Assembly (NCBI RefSeq): GCF_004208525.1
Contig: NZ_SGIT01000004.1
Coordinates: 186,001 to 250,000 of the forward strand
DNA from: Sphingobacterium corticibacterium
GTDB taxonomy: Bacteria; Bacteroidota; Bacteroidia; Sphingobacteriales; Sphingobacteriaceae
Direction: 5' to 3'
Length of the DNA: 64,000 nucleotides
Position numbers and translations under genes: made by a program. Under the pieces are notes generated by a model. That model saw nothing but the letters and a program-made list of their open reading frames with translations. It did no database searches and was not told where the DNA came from. Positions within the stretch are counted from its first letter, which is position 1. The number at the start of each line of letters is the position of its first letter. Shown here piece by piece: positions 1-8,726 of the stretch.

Positions 1-2
1 AT

Positions 3-1025
3 GACGGTGTTTTAATACCCGGTTTTGTGAATGCGCATTGTCACATCGAATTGTCTCACATGTTTGGTAAAACAAAAAAAGGAACCGGACTGCCACGTTT
101 TCTGGCCGATGTTATGAAAAATCGGGACGCAAAAGAAAAAGATATTTTAGCGAAAATAGAATCGGCTGACGAAATGATGTATAATAACGGTATCCAAGCG
201 GTAGGAGATCATGTCAATACCGAATTATCTGCAAAGACGAAAACTGATAGCCGAATAAAGTACCATACCTTTGTCGAAGTGATGGCAATGACCAAGGAAG
301 ATATACAAGTCCGTGTGGATAAGGCACGTGATATTGAATTTTATTTTGATGCCAATCACGCTTCCATTACCCCGCACGCACCATATTCATGCTCAAAAGA
401 GCTGTTTAAGGCATTTCGCAAGTTGGTGAATGAAGATAATATCTTAAGTGTTCATAACCAAGAAAGCGATGAAGAGAATAAGCTTTATCGCTATAAACAA
501 GGAGAATTTCTCGATTTTTATAAAGAAATGGGGCTGAATGCGGATTCGTTTAAAGCACAGGCAAGAAATTCTATTCAGTCCTACCTGGCGCATTTGCCAA
601 AGAATAACCCGCTTATCTTGGTTCATAACACTTATATGTCGTTAAAGGATATTGATTTTATCGAACGCTTAGGCAGGGATGTGTATTTCTGTGTATGTCC
701 AAAAGCAAATCTATACATTGAAGGTAAATTGCCTAAGATACTCAATTTTGTTCCGAACCACAGCAGAATGGTGGTGGGTACAGATAGTTTGGCGTCTAAT
801 GATACGCTGGATATACTAGAGGAACTGAAGGTGATTTCCGCGCATTTTAGCCAATTAGATTTTTTACAAATCTTACCGTGGGCGACAATTAATGGCGCGG
901 AGGTACTGGGGCTGGCCGATCAGCTGGGATCTATCGAAGTAGGTAAAACCCCGGGGCTAGTCTTGTTGGAGGGAATGAATAATCTGCGTCTGACGGAACG
1001 GGTTACGTTGAAAAGAATAGCTTAG
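3..1025 (+). CDS. Amidohydrolase-family deaminase (5' truncated by window edge)
   Basis: This is the C-terminal part of a metal-dependent amidohydrolase of the cytosine/guanine/SAH-deaminase type; the reading frame is open from base 3 and the true start lies outside the window. It opens with the strand-1 metal motif PGFVNAHCHIELS (HxH), followed by TPHAPYS, a His in SVHNQES, a His in LILVHNTY and the catalytic Asp in VVGTDSLAS. That is the ordered ligand set of the family (four His and one Asp). The end, GSIEVGKTPGLVLL, is the usual return to the small beta domain. The substrate cannot be read from sequence; purine, aminofutalosine or SAH-type deamination are all possible. A TAnnTTTG box follows the gene, so acyP may have its own promoter. 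Confidence 0.85.
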   Translation, partial: DGVLIPGFVNAHCHIELSHMFGKTKKGTGLPRFLADVMKNRDAKEKDILAKIESADEMMYNNGIQAVGDHVNTELSAKTKTDSRIKYHTFVEVMAMTKEDIQVRVDKARDIEFYFDANHASITPHAPYSCSKELFKAFRKLVNEDNILSVHNQESDEENKLYRYKQGEFLDFYKEMGLNADSFKAQARNSIQSYLAHLPKNNPLILVHNTYMSLKDIDFIERLGRDVYFCVCPKANLYIEGKLPKILNFVPNHSRMVVGTDSLASNDTLDILEELKVISAHFSQLDFLQILPWATINGAEVLGLADQLGSIEVGKTPGLVLLEGMNNLRLTERVTLKRIA

Positions 1026-1061
1026 TTTCTTTCCTTTTTCTTCTTACATTTGCCTATAACA

Positions 1062-1340
1062 ATGAAACATCTGAATATTACGGTTACAGGCAAAGTACAG
1101 GGCGTATATTATCGAGCAACATGTAAGGCTGTTGCCGACCAACTCGGGGTAAAGGGATTTGTGATGAATCAACCCGACGGTTCGGTCTATATAGAGGCCG
1201 AAGGAGATGTTTTTGCATTGGATACATTGTTGGAATTTTGCCAAGAGGGACCTGACCACGCAGAAGTTGCAGAAGTAAGTTCTAGCGAAAGTCCGCTGCA
1301 GGGCTTTAAGAATTTTGAAGTCGTAAAAAAGAAAAAATAG
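1062..1340 (+). CDS. acyP: Acylphosphatase
   Basis: A cytosolic 92-residue enzyme that hydrolyses carboxyl-phosphate bonds of acyl phosphates. The family signature GKVQGVYYR is at residues 10-18 with catalytic Arg18, and catalytic Asn36 is in VMNQPDGSV. The length is normal for the family. An upstream in-frame TTG at 1050 exists, but the ATG at 1062 is preferred: a TACATTTG box at 1045-1052 resembles the Bacteroidota -7 element, and the family starts just before the first beta strand. The next gene starts 6 bp downstream, so the two are probably cotranscribed. Confidence 0.93.
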   Translation: MKHLNITVTGKVQGVYYRATCKAVADQLGVKGFVMNQPDGSVYIEAEGDVFALDTLLEFCQEGPDHAEVAEVSSSESPLQGFKNFEVVKKKK

Positions 1341-1345
1341 CCGTT

Positions 1346-2863
1346 GTGTCTTCCGTCAAAAAATTTGTGAGTGATACGGTGATATATGGTTTTACGACCA
1401 TTGTTCCCCGTATGATCGGTTTTTTGATGACGCCCATATATCTCCGTAAATTTGAGAATGCCGCGGTATATGGACTATATAACTATCTCTACTCTTGGGT
1501 TTCCATGTTGAATGCTATTTTGGCATTCGGAATGGAAACTACGTATTTCCGATTCTTGCAAAAAGTTGATTCCAAAGATAAGGATAGGGTTTTTAACAAC
1601 AGCTTTGTTGTCACCTTGATTACCTCCCTGCTGTTGCTAGTCTCTATTTTTACTTTTATTGATCCAATAGCAACTTGGTTTGCGGGAGATGAGAATGTCG
1701 ACGAATATGCAAAATATATCCAATATTTTGCATTTATTTTGGTAGCTGATGCGTTGGCAGTTGTACCCTTTGCCAAACTTCGCGCACAGGGACGTCCCAT
1801 CCGATATAGCTATCTGAAGTTTATCAATATTTTCATCACTGTTCTTTCAAACTTATTTTTTATAGTTTACTTATCTAACTGGACGAAATCGTCTGCCTTT
1901 TGGGCGAATTTTGCAGCGGAATGGTTTCAGGAGGGATGGATTGGTTATGTTTTTATTTCCAATTTGCTAGCCAGTATCATAACATTACTTTTGTTGGTGC
2001 CGGAGATGTTGACATTAAGGCTGCGTATCGATAGGCCGCTCATGAAAAATATGTTAGCTTACAGCTTCCCGATTTTGATCGCCAATATATCGTTTATTAT
2101 CAATGAGAATCTGGACAAAATGTTTTTTCCAAAATTACTACCTGGGGAATACGGAAGAACAGAACTTGGTATATACGGCGCTGTGAGCAAAATTGCTATT
2201 TTTCTAAACTTATTTATCACCGCTTTTCGCCTAGGCGCAGAGCCTTTCTTTTTTTCATACGCTAAACATGAAAATGCCTCCCGTACGTATGCCAAGATTA
2301 TGGAGTACTTCGTGATGGTCATGGTATTGGTCATGGTGGGTATCACCGTAAACCTGGATTGGCTTAAAGATTTTATAAGGGGAAATGAACTCCAGCCAGA
2401 CATCTACTGGACCGGACTAAAAGTCGTGCCGTTCATACTTTTAAACTTTGTATTATTAGGTATCTATATGAACCTATCCGTGTGGTACAAACTGACCGAC
2501 CAGACACGGTTTGCCTTATATATATCGTTGATCGGTGCGTTGGTGACAATTGCCTTGAATTTTCTGTTGATTCCCGTTTATTCCTATTCCGGAGCTGTGG
2601 CAACGACTACTATAGCCTATTTCGTGATGATTGGACTGTCGCTTTATTGGGGGCAGAAATACTATCCAATACCCTATCACTTCCTAAAAATAGTGCTTTA
2701 CCTTGTGAGTGGTTTGGCACTTTCGCTTATGAGCTTCTTTATCTTTGGTAGTAACTTTTGGATAGGCAATGGCTTACTATTATTGTTTTGTATAACAATT
2801 ATCTTTTTGGAACGGAAGAATATAGCACAATTGCTGTCAAAAGGTAAAAACAGTTTGAAATAA
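1346..2863 (+). CDS. Lipid-linked oligosaccharide flippase (MATE/Wzx-like)
   Basis: A 505-residue polytopic inner-membrane protein of the polysaccharide-biosynthesis/MVF superfamily, expected to flip undecaprenyl-linked sugars across the membrane. About a dozen to fourteen hydrophobic segments can be seen, starting with the amphipathic N-terminus VSDTVIYGFTTIVPRMIGF, with a Pro in TM1 as is usual for Wzx-type proteins. The start is a GTG at 1346; no upstream ATG is in frame after the acyP stop. It ends with a short basic tail (LLSKGKNSLK). The exact glycan is unknown and no glycosyltransferases flank it. Confidence 0.85.
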   Translation: MSSVKKFVSDTVIYGFTTIVPRMIGFLMTPIYLRKFENAAVYGLYNYLYSWVSMLNAILAFGMETTYFRFLQKVDSKDKDRVFNNSFVVTLITSLLLLVSIFTFIDPIATWFAGDENVDEYAKYIQYFAFILVADALAVVPFAKLRAQGRPIRYSYLKFINIFITVLSNLFFIVYLSNWTKSSAFWANFAAEWFQEGWIGYVFISNLLASIITLLLLVPEMLTLRLRIDRPLMKNMLAYSFPILIANISFIINENLDKMFFPKLLPGEYGRTELGIYGAVSKIAIFLNLFITAFRLGAEPFFFSYAKHENASRTYAKIMEYFVMVMVLVMVGITVNLDWLKDFIRGNELQPDIYWTGLKVVPFILLNFVLLGIYMNLSVWYKLTDQTRFALYISLIGALVTIALNFLLIPVYSYSGAVATTTIAYFVMIGLSLYWGQKYYPIPYHFLKIVLYLVSGLALSLMSFFIFGSNFWIGNGLLLLFCITIIFLERKNIAQLLSKGKNSLK

Positions 2864-2925
2864 TGTAGCATTCAACACGCGTGTATCGTTTACCTAATTT
2901 TAGTTATTAACATTAATATTCTTTT

Positions 2926-3465
2926 ATGAAATCAACTTTACTTTTATTTAGCTTACTGGCCTTTGTATTCGTTGGCCATGCCCAGGAATCGAGAAGGGAG
3001 CGAGCGGTTGCACGTCCTAACCACATTATGCTAGACCCAATTTCTTTAATTGCAGGGCCGGTGCTTAATTTCTCCTATGAGCGTGCTATCAATGAGGACG
3101 TAGGGCTGGGACTACATAGTCTTTTAGGATTAGGGGCAATGGATGAAATGATACAATTCTCCCCTTTCGGACGACTGTATGTTGGCGGCTCGCATGGGGC
3201 AGGTTTTTTTATGGAAGCTTTTGTGCCGATTACCAATATGGAGGAAACGTTTCAGAAATATAGTGATGCCCACGCCAACTATACAGAGGTTACGGAACGA
3301 CGGACATCAGCAGGACTGGGAGTAGGTTTAGGAGGTAAGTGGCTTTTTAAAAGAAACCTAATGTTGGAAGTCGGTGGTGGTATTGCTCGTAAGTTTATCA
3401 ATACGACCGACAACACAGAATCTATTACCGGTAAATGGATGATCGGGTTCGGGTATGCATTTTAA
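2926..3465 (+). CDS. Outer-membrane beta-barrel-like protein, uncharacterised
   Basis: A 179-residue secreted protein. The signal peptide spans residues 1-19, with cleavage after VGHAQ. The mature part is rich in short amphipathic strands with alternating Gly and aromatic residues (LDPISLIAGPVLNFSYERA, FGRLYVGG, GLGVGLGGKWLF) and ends in a C-terminal aromatic residue (GFGYAF). This is the pattern of a small outer-membrane barrel of the DUF3575 / porin-like type. No catalytic motif is seen. Its 3' end overlaps the convergent dusB by 41 bp. The family assignment is inference from strand pattern only. Confidence 0.7.
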   Translation: MKSTLLLFSLLAFVFVGHAQESRRERAVARPNHIMLDPISLIAGPVLNFSYERAINEDVGLGLHSLLGLGAMDEMIQFSPFGRLYVGGSHGAGFFMEAFVPITNMEETFQKYSDAHANYTEVTERRTSAGLGVGLGGKWLFKRNLMLEVGGGIARKFINTTDNTESITGKWMIGFGYAF

Positions 3466-4441
3466 ACCTCTCCTTTATTTCTTCTAATACTTCCAGAATT
3501 TCATTATGGTCTCCCAATCCCACTAATTTTGTGCGGTATTCCTTAAAATTCGGTATACCTTTAAAATAATTAGCGTAATGGCGGCGCATTTCGAAAATGC
3601 CGGTTTTATCCCCTTTCCACTCAATGGATTTGATCAAATGAGTTTTGCATACCTCCACGCGCTCGTCTATTGTCGGACCTTCTAGGTGTTCGCCCGTTTC
3701 AAAAAAATGTTTGATTTCCCGAAATATCCAAGGATATCCGATGGATGCACGTCCAATCATTATGCCATCAACTTCATATTCCATACGCCATGCGGCAGCT
3801 TTTTCCACCGAGTCGACATCGCCGTTTCCAAAAATAGGAATCTGGATGCGGGGATTACGTTTTACATCCCGTATCATACGCCAGTCGGCCTGCCCTTTAT
3901 ACATCTGGGCCCTTGTGCGACCGTGAATAGATAGTGCTTTGATACCTACGTCTTGCAGACGTTCCGCGACTTCATATACATTTTTGGTGTTATCATCCCA
4001 ACCTAGACGTGTTTTTACGGTCACAGGAAGAGTGGTGGCATCCACAACAGCTTTGGTCATAGCAACCATTTTGTCGATATCTTGTAGCAGACTGGCGCCT
4101 GCGCCACGACAGGCGACGTTCTTCACTGGGCAGCCATAATTGATATCGATTAAATCTGGATGAGCTAAGGTACATATCTCCGCCGATTGACGCATGCTTT
4201 CAATGTCAGAGCCAAATATCTGTATGCCGATAGGTCGCTCGTATTCAAAGATGTCAAGCTTTTGTTTAGACTTCGCTGCATCACGAATCAGTCCTTCCGA
4301 AGAGATGAATTCGGTATACATCATATCCACCCCGTTTTGTTTGCACACATAACGAAATGGTGGATCGCTGACATCCTCCATTGGAGCCAGTAGTAACGGA
4401 AATTTACCTAAATCAATATGCTCGCCGATCTTAACAGCCAT
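3425..4441 (-). CDS. dusB: tRNA-dihydrouridine synthase (DusB type)
   Basis: A flavoenzyme reducing specific uridines in the tRNA D-loop to dihydrouridine. From the ATG at 4441 the protein has 338 residues. The N-terminal TIM-barrel shows LAPMEDVSDPPFR (FMN loop), QIFGSD, INYGCPVKNV with catalytic Cys104, TVKTRLGWD, SIHGRTRAQMYKG and FGNGDVDS. These are the diagnostic DusB/Nifr3 motifs. A possible TTG start at 4459 is rejected because a TAACTTTG promoter-like box (4457-4464, minus strand) overlaps it. The gene is convergent with, and overlaps, the 2926 gene. Confidence 0.95.
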   Translation of the reverse strand: MAVKIGEHIDLGKFPLLLAPMEDVSDPPFRYVCKQNGVDMMYTEFISSEGLIRDAAKSKQKLDIFEYERPIGIQIFGSDIESMRQSAEICTLAHPDLIDINYGCPVKNVACRGAGASLLQDIDKMVAMTKAVVDATTLPVTVKTRLGWDDNTKNVYEVAERLQDVGIKALSIHGRTRAQMYKGQADWRMIRDVKRNPRIQIPIFGNGDVDSVEKAAAWRMEYEVDGIMIGRASIGYPWIFREIKHFFETGEHLEGPTIDERVEVCKTHLIKSIEWKGDKTGIFEMRRHYANYFKGIPNFKEYRTKLVGLGDHNEILEVLEEIKERFKMHTRTRSSIYR

Positions 4442-4557
4442 CTTGTTAATTTTTTGCAAAGTTACGGAAAAATTCTTCTACCCCATTTTCTTGATGTAAA
4501 AGAGGCAATATTATGTTAACTTTACCTCCCAAAGTAAGAATTTTTCGGATGCATCTA

Positions 4558-5478
4558 ATGAAGCGTATCTTTTTGAGTAGCATACTGTGTCTAATGACCA
4601 GCATAGTGTGGGGGCAAGAGGAAACGACCCGTTTGCCTGTAGCAATCGACAGCGTGGAAGTGTCGCATGTTGATACATTTAACTATGTGTTCCCGTCAGA
4701 AGATCGTCCAAACAAACTCCTAGAGCAATTTTTGTTTGATATTGCGCAGCGCAGTATAAATCCGATGGCCTCTTTGGAGTATATGGGATCCAGAAAGGAA
4801 TCCGTCCATGAACTGCAGCATAAGCAAGGGGAAACAAAAGCAGAACGCCCTGTATGGGTGCTGCTGGTTGTTTTTCTATTGTTCCTCGCTGTAGCACTTG
4901 TACGCTTAGCCTTTCCGGGTGATTTTAGTATGATCGTACAAGCCTATTACGACGAGCGGACCCTACAACAAGTAAGCAAAGAAGACAATATGTTAACATC
5001 CTGGCCGTATGTATTTCTGTATCTTGTTTTTAGTCTGGCGCTGGGGCTTTTTATTGTGCTCATGGAATCTTCTTTTGAGCGTTTGGATGTATTAAGTTGG
5101 GAAAATTACGTACGAACGTCCTTCCTTGTTGCGCTATTGTTTATTTTCAAAATACTCTTAATCAGGTTTATTTCGTTTGTATTTGAAATCGACCGTCTAG
5201 TAAGAGAGTACGTAACGGTACTCTACTTGGTTTACTTTAACAGCATGCTTTTTTTGATGCCTTTTCTGTTGACGGCTACACTTGTTCCCACTACGTATTT
5301 TAAGATTCTGTTAATTTTGTTCAGTGTATCTGTATCTATCTTGTTTATATATAGGTTTTTAAGGACGGCATTCCGTTTGTTCGGAAATCTAAAGTTTTCA
5401 ATTTTTTATTTAATTCTGTATCTTTGCGCACTTGAAGTAGCGCCGATTCTGATATTGGTTAGAACATTGAGCAATTAA
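4558..5478 (+). CDS. DUF4271 membrane protein
   Basis: An inner-membrane protein of about 306 residues of unknown function, found across Bacteroidota. The ATG at 4558 gives a clear signal peptide (MKRIFLSSILCLMTSIVWGQ); upstream ATGs at 4513 and 4549 would bury it. A periplasmic stretch follows, then about seven transmembrane segments (for example VWVLLVVFLLFLAVALVRL and YVFLYLVFSLALGLFIVL). It sits 11 bp before the HemD-like gene. That pairing is common in the phylum and suggests an operon, though it does not establish a role in tetrapyrrole synthesis. Confidence 0.85.
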   Translation: MKRIFLSSILCLMTSIVWGQEETTRLPVAIDSVEVSHVDTFNYVFPSEDRPNKLLEQFLFDIAQRSINPMASLEYMGSRKESVHELQHKQGETKAERPVWVLLVVFLLFLAVALVRLAFPGDFSMIVQAYYDERTLQQVSKEDNMLTSWPYVFLYLVFSLALGLFIVLMESSFERLDVLSWENYVRTSFLVALLFIFKILLIRFISFVFEIDRLVREYVTVLYLVYFNSMLFLMPFLLTATLVPTTYFKILLILFSVSVSILFIYRFLRTAFRLFGNLKFSIFYLILYLCALEVAPILILVRTLSN

Positions 5479-5489
5479 AAAAATTGAAT

Positions 5490-6257
5490 ATGCAAGTAGA
5501 TGAAGCAAGAGCCAAGAAGGTAAAAAGTATTTTAGTTACCTTGCCTAAACCTGAAAATGATAAGTCTCCGTATTTTGCGTTAGCAGAAAAATATAACTTA
5601 AAATTGGACTTTAGAGGGTTCATTCATGTAGAGGGCGTTCCGGCGAAGGATGTGCGTAAGGATAAGATTAATTTTGCAGATTTTACGGCGGTTATCTTTA
5701 CCAGTAAAAATGCAGTGGACCACTTCTTCCGTGTATGTGAGGAAATGCGGTATGATGTACCGGCAGACATGAAATATTTCTGTATCTCGGAGGCTATTGC
5801 GCTTTACTTGCAAAAGTATATCCAATATCGTAAACGTAAAATTTTCTTCGGTAAGCAAACAGCAAAAGATCTAGAAGAAGTGCTTACAAAACATAGTAAA
5901 GAAAAGTTCCTATTCCCGTGCTCGGATGTTGCTAATGAAGAAACACAAAAATGGTTGCAGGATAACGGATACGACTTTACGCCAGCTGTACTGTTCCGTA
6001 CAGTGATTAGCGATATTAAGGATCTGGAAAATGTATTTTATGATGTCATCGTTTTCTTTAGTCCGTCTAGCGTGCAGTCATTGTTCGAGAATTTCCCGGA
6101 TTTTAAGCAAAAAGATACTCGAATTGCGGCATTTGGCGCGACGACGCAGCAAGAGTTACTCAACCATAATTTAATTTTGGATATACCAGCTCCTACACCA
6201 GAAGCACCAAGCATGACCATGGCGGTTGAACAATACATCAAGCAAGCGAATAAATAG
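5490..6257 (+). CDS. hemD: Uroporphyrinogen-III synthase family protein
   Basis: A 255-residue HemD-family protein, expected to close and invert ring D of hydroxymethylbilane on the way to heme. Two alternating Rossmann-like lobes are visible: VKSILVTLPKPEN at the start of lobe 1, ADFTAVIFTSKNAVDHFF, then a second lobe with VIVFFSPSSVQSLFENF and RIAAFGATTQQELLNH. TSKNAV and SPSSV are the conserved positions of the family. The ATG at 5490 is preferred over a TTG at 5484. It directly follows the DUF4271 gene. HemD is weakly conserved, so the fold is more certain than the activity. Confidence 0.85.
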   Translation: MQVDEARAKKVKSILVTLPKPENDKSPYFALAEKYNLKLDFRGFIHVEGVPAKDVRKDKINFADFTAVIFTSKNAVDHFFRVCEEMRYDVPADMKYFCISEAIALYLQKYIQYRKRKIFFGKQTAKDLEEVLTKHSKEKFLFPCSDVANEETQKWLQDNGYDFTPAVLFRTVISDIKDLENVFYDVIVFFSPSSVQSLFENFPDFKQKDTRIAAFGATTQQELLNHNLILDIPAPTPEAPSMTMAVEQYIKQANK

Positions 6258-6409
6258 CGAGAATAATGACGCTTATCATTTCTTATTTAGAATATTTCTA
6301 TTTAATTTGTGCTTACGTAAAGATGAGGTGAAATTAAAATTAACGTATCATCATTTAAGAGGAATATTTTTTTAAGTTTGTAAATAGTAGTTGTTAAGCG
6401 TAAGAACTT

Positions 6410-7282
6410 GTGAAACTAAAACCAGTAAATAGTATATCAGGGATTGCTCCAAAGGATTTTGTTCGGGATTATCTCAACAAAGGACAGCCGGTAATCATCA
6501 AAGATTTTATCAGCAAAGATAGTCCTTGCTGGCAAAAATGGAGTTACGACTATTTCAAGGAAATAGCGGGTAATGAACAAGTAGATATATACGGACGTGA
6601 AGAAGAGTCGCAGAACCATGCTGCCAGCCCGCCGGTAGGAAGGATGAGTTTCGGTGAATATTTGGATAAAATAAGTGCCGAACCAACAGAGCTTCGTTTG
6701 TTTCTTTTCAATTTAATGAAGATTCAACCGGAGTTGAAAAAAGACGTCATTTATAATGATGTTACGGGGGGCAAAGTTCTGCAATGGTTGCCGTATATGT
6801 TTTTCGGTGGAGAAGGTTCGGCAACCCGTAACCATTTCGATATCGATATGTCCCATGTCTTTATTTCGCAGTTTCAAGGCGCCAAGCGGATTTGGCTCTT
6901 CCCAAATAATCAATCCGATTTGATGTACAAGCTGCCGTATAACTTTCATAGCATTGCTAATTTAAAAACAAGCAGCCATGCGGAGTATCCCGCTTTAAAA
7001 TTGTTGGATGGTTATGAAGCGGTTATCCACGCCGGTGATACGCTATATATGCCAGCGGGATGGTGGCACTATATACAATATGAAACAGAAGGATATTCCA
7101 TTTCTGTGCGTGCATTGGCGAATTCTCTTAGCGAAAAAATAAAAGGAGCCAGAAACCTATTTGTCACACGTCATTTTGATGATACAATGCGGAAGATATT
7201 TAAGGATAAATGGCTGTCATACAAAATAAAGGTTGCACAGAAACGTGCCAATCGTGGCATACGGAAACGAGAAAAGAAATGA
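6410..7282 (+). CDS. Cupin-like (JmjC-related) Fe(II)/2-oxoglutarate oxygenase
   Basis: A 290-residue Cupin_8 family protein starting at GTG. The double-stranded beta-helix core carries an Fe(II)-binding triad: H142-x-D144 in TRNHFDID and the distal His220 in MPAGWWHYIQY. A 2-oxoglutarate-contacting region follows (SISVRALANS). Members hydroxylate proteins or small molecules, and the substrate here is unknown. The C-terminus is a basic helix (KRANRGIRKREKK). A bidirectional terminator separates it from trpC. The region 6258-6409 upstream has no other gene. Confidence 0.85.
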   Translation: MKLKPVNSISGIAPKDFVRDYLNKGQPVIIKDFISKDSPCWQKWSYDYFKEIAGNEQVDIYGREEESQNHAASPPVGRMSFGEYLDKISAEPTELRLFLFNLMKIQPELKKDVIYNDVTGGKVLQWLPYMFFGGEGSATRNHFDIDMSHVFISQFQGAKRIWLFPNNQSDLMYKLPYNFHSIANLKTSSHAEYPALKLLDGYEAVIHAGDTLYMPAGWWHYIQYETEGYSISVRALANSLSEKIKGARNLFVTRHFDDTMRKIFKDKWLSYKIKVAQKRANRGIRKREKK

Positions 7283-7320
7283 AAAGAGGGGCGTTTAATA
7301 TGCCCCTCTTTTCATTTCTT
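7273..7320. terminator. Bidirectional terminator between cupin gene and trpC
   Basis: An inverted repeat of about 19 bp per arm (GAAATGAAAAGAGGGGC and its complement GCCCCTCTTTTCATTTC) has a 9-base loop at 7293-7301. Flanking A/T tracts on both sides make it a Rho-independent terminator in either direction. It overlaps the stop codons of both convergent genes, so it closes the trp operon and the cupin transcript. Confidence 0.9.
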
Positions 7321-8092
7321 TTACAAAATCCTTTATCGCTTTGCTTGGGGCTTCGGTCTTCATAAAATTTTCGCCGATCAGAAATCCCTGGAAACCTGTT
7401 TTTCGCAATGTATTGATGGTATTGGGGTCAGATATACCACTTTCCGATACCTTGATGAATCTGTCGGGAATTTTATCGACCAAATCATAAGAATGATTTA
7501 AATCTACTACAAAATCCTTTAGGTTACGATTGTTCACGCCGATAGCATCGATGCTATCAAAAAGGCTACGTTGAAGTTCTTCTTGGTTATGTACCTCCAA
7601 AAGCACATTTAACCCTAGCGATTTTGCATAATCCGCAAGTGTTTCAATTTCCTTGCTATTGAGGCAAGCCGCAATCAATAGGATAATATCAGCACCATAG
7701 GCTTTGGCCTCGGCTATTTGGTACTTGTCGACAATAAACTCTTTGCGTAGCAAGGGAATGGTCAATACCTCCCGTGCCGCACGGATATCCGCAAGAGAAC
7801 CTTGGAAAAAATCCGAGTCTGTCAGTACCGATACCGCAGACGCTCCAGCATCTTGGTAACCTCGAACAACGTCCGCTACACCCGATGTACCGTTAATGAG
7901 TCCTTTCGATGGAGAGGCCCGTTTAAACTCCGCAATAATGCCTGTCCGCTGCGGGTGCAATATCGAGTCTTTCAGCGAATAGCAAGTTCTATTAAAAAGT
8001 GGGTATCCCTCCAGCTCGCTTAAGGAAGCCTGTTCTTTAGCTTCCGCTACTTCGATTCTTTTCCGCGCTATTATTTTATCTAGTATCGTCAT
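7295..8092 (-). CDS. trpC: Indole-3-glycerol-phosphate synthase
   Basis: A 265-residue TIM-barrel enzyme converting CdRP to indole-3-glycerol phosphate in tryptophan synthesis. Diagnostic motifs are AEFKRASPSKG (catalytic Glu55 and Lys57), PLLRKEF (catalytic Lys117), DIILLIAACL, LLEVHNQEE, IGVNNRNLKDF and SESGI. The length is normal for a monofunctional enzyme without fused TrpF. It is the last gene of the local trpE-trpG-trpC unit, ending at a strong terminator. The 55 bp between trpG and trpC contain no trpD. Confidence 0.97.
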   Translation of the reverse strand: MTILDKIIARKRIEVAEAKEQASLSELEGYPLFNRTCYSLKDSILHPQRTGIIAEFKRASPSKGLINGTSGVADVVRGYQDAGASAVSVLTDSDFFQGSLADIRAAREVLTIPLLRKEFIVDKYQIAEAKAYGADIILLIAACLNSKEIETLADYAKSLGLNVLLEVHNQEELQRSLFDSIDAIGVNNRNLKDFVVDLNHSYDLVDKIPDRFIKVSESGISDPNTINTLRKTGFQGFLIGENFMKTEAPSKAIKDFVKEMKRGAY

Positions 8093-8147
8093 AATATTCT
8101 ATTTATTCGGAGCCATATATTTATTGATGATGTCCCCCCAATTAACA

Positions 8148-8720
8148 CTAAAATAACCAATTCGCTATTAACTTTTTTCCATTTGTTGTCAATACGGATT
8201 CTGGATGAAACTGCACACTGCGCACGTCGTATTCCCTATGGCGTAACGCCATGATAATGCCGTCTGGATCCAGCGCCGTTACCTGTAGGCAATCCGGCAT
8301 ATTTTCTTTGGATACCGCCCATGAATGATATCGTCCGATTTTAGAATCCTTAGGAAAACCTTGAAAGAGTTTCTCCGTTTCGTCGGTAATGACGATATCA
8401 GTAGCTACACCATGTAAGGGCTTCGGCATGTTGTATAGTGAGCCTCCGAATACCTCGGCAATAGCCTGCTGCCCCAAGCAGATGCCTAAGATACGTTTAG
8501 TAGGAGCATATCGACGGATAACATCCATTAAAAGCCCTGCTTCTTCCGGTATTCCTGGTCCGGGTGACAGTAATATGCTGTTGAATGGTTCTACATCGTC
8601 AAGTTCGAACTTGTCATTTCTCCATACCGTATAATCTTGTCCTAATTCCTGTAATAAGTGGACAAGGTTGTAGGTAAATGAATCGTAATTGTCGATTACT
8701 AATATTTTATTGTTACTCAT
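8148..8720 (-). CDS. trpG: Anthranilate synthase component II (glutamine amidotransferase)
   Basis: A 190-residue class I glutamine amidotransferase supplying ammonia to TrpE. The catalytic triad is visible: Cys81 in GICLGQQ, and His172 and Glu174 in QFHPESVLT. The oxyanion loop LSPGPGIPEEAG and the start VIDNYDSFTYN are typical of TrpG/PabA. It lies 6 bp after trpE, so translation is probably coupled. In many bacteria the same subunit also serves aminodeoxychorismate synthase, and that cannot be excluded here. Confidence 0.95.
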   Translation of the reverse strand: MSNNKILVIDNYDSFTYNLVHLLQELGQDYTVWRNDKFELDDVEPFNSILLSPGPGIPEEAGLLMDVIRRYAPTKRILGICLGQQAIAEVFGGSLYNMPKPLHGVATDIVITDETEKLFQGFPKDSKIGRYHSWAVSKENMPDCLQVTALDPDGIIMALRHREYDVRSVQFHPESVLTTNGKKLIANWLF

Positions 8721-8726
8721 TTCTTA

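Noticed and set aside
1489-1800. 103-codon minus-strand frame inside the flippase gene
   Set aside because: It is a shadow of the plus-strand transmembrane codons, with no independent evidence.
8093-8147. Remnant of trpD between trpG and trpC
   Set aside because: A short open stretch ending MAPNK is present, but it does not resemble the C-terminus of TrpD and is too short to judge.
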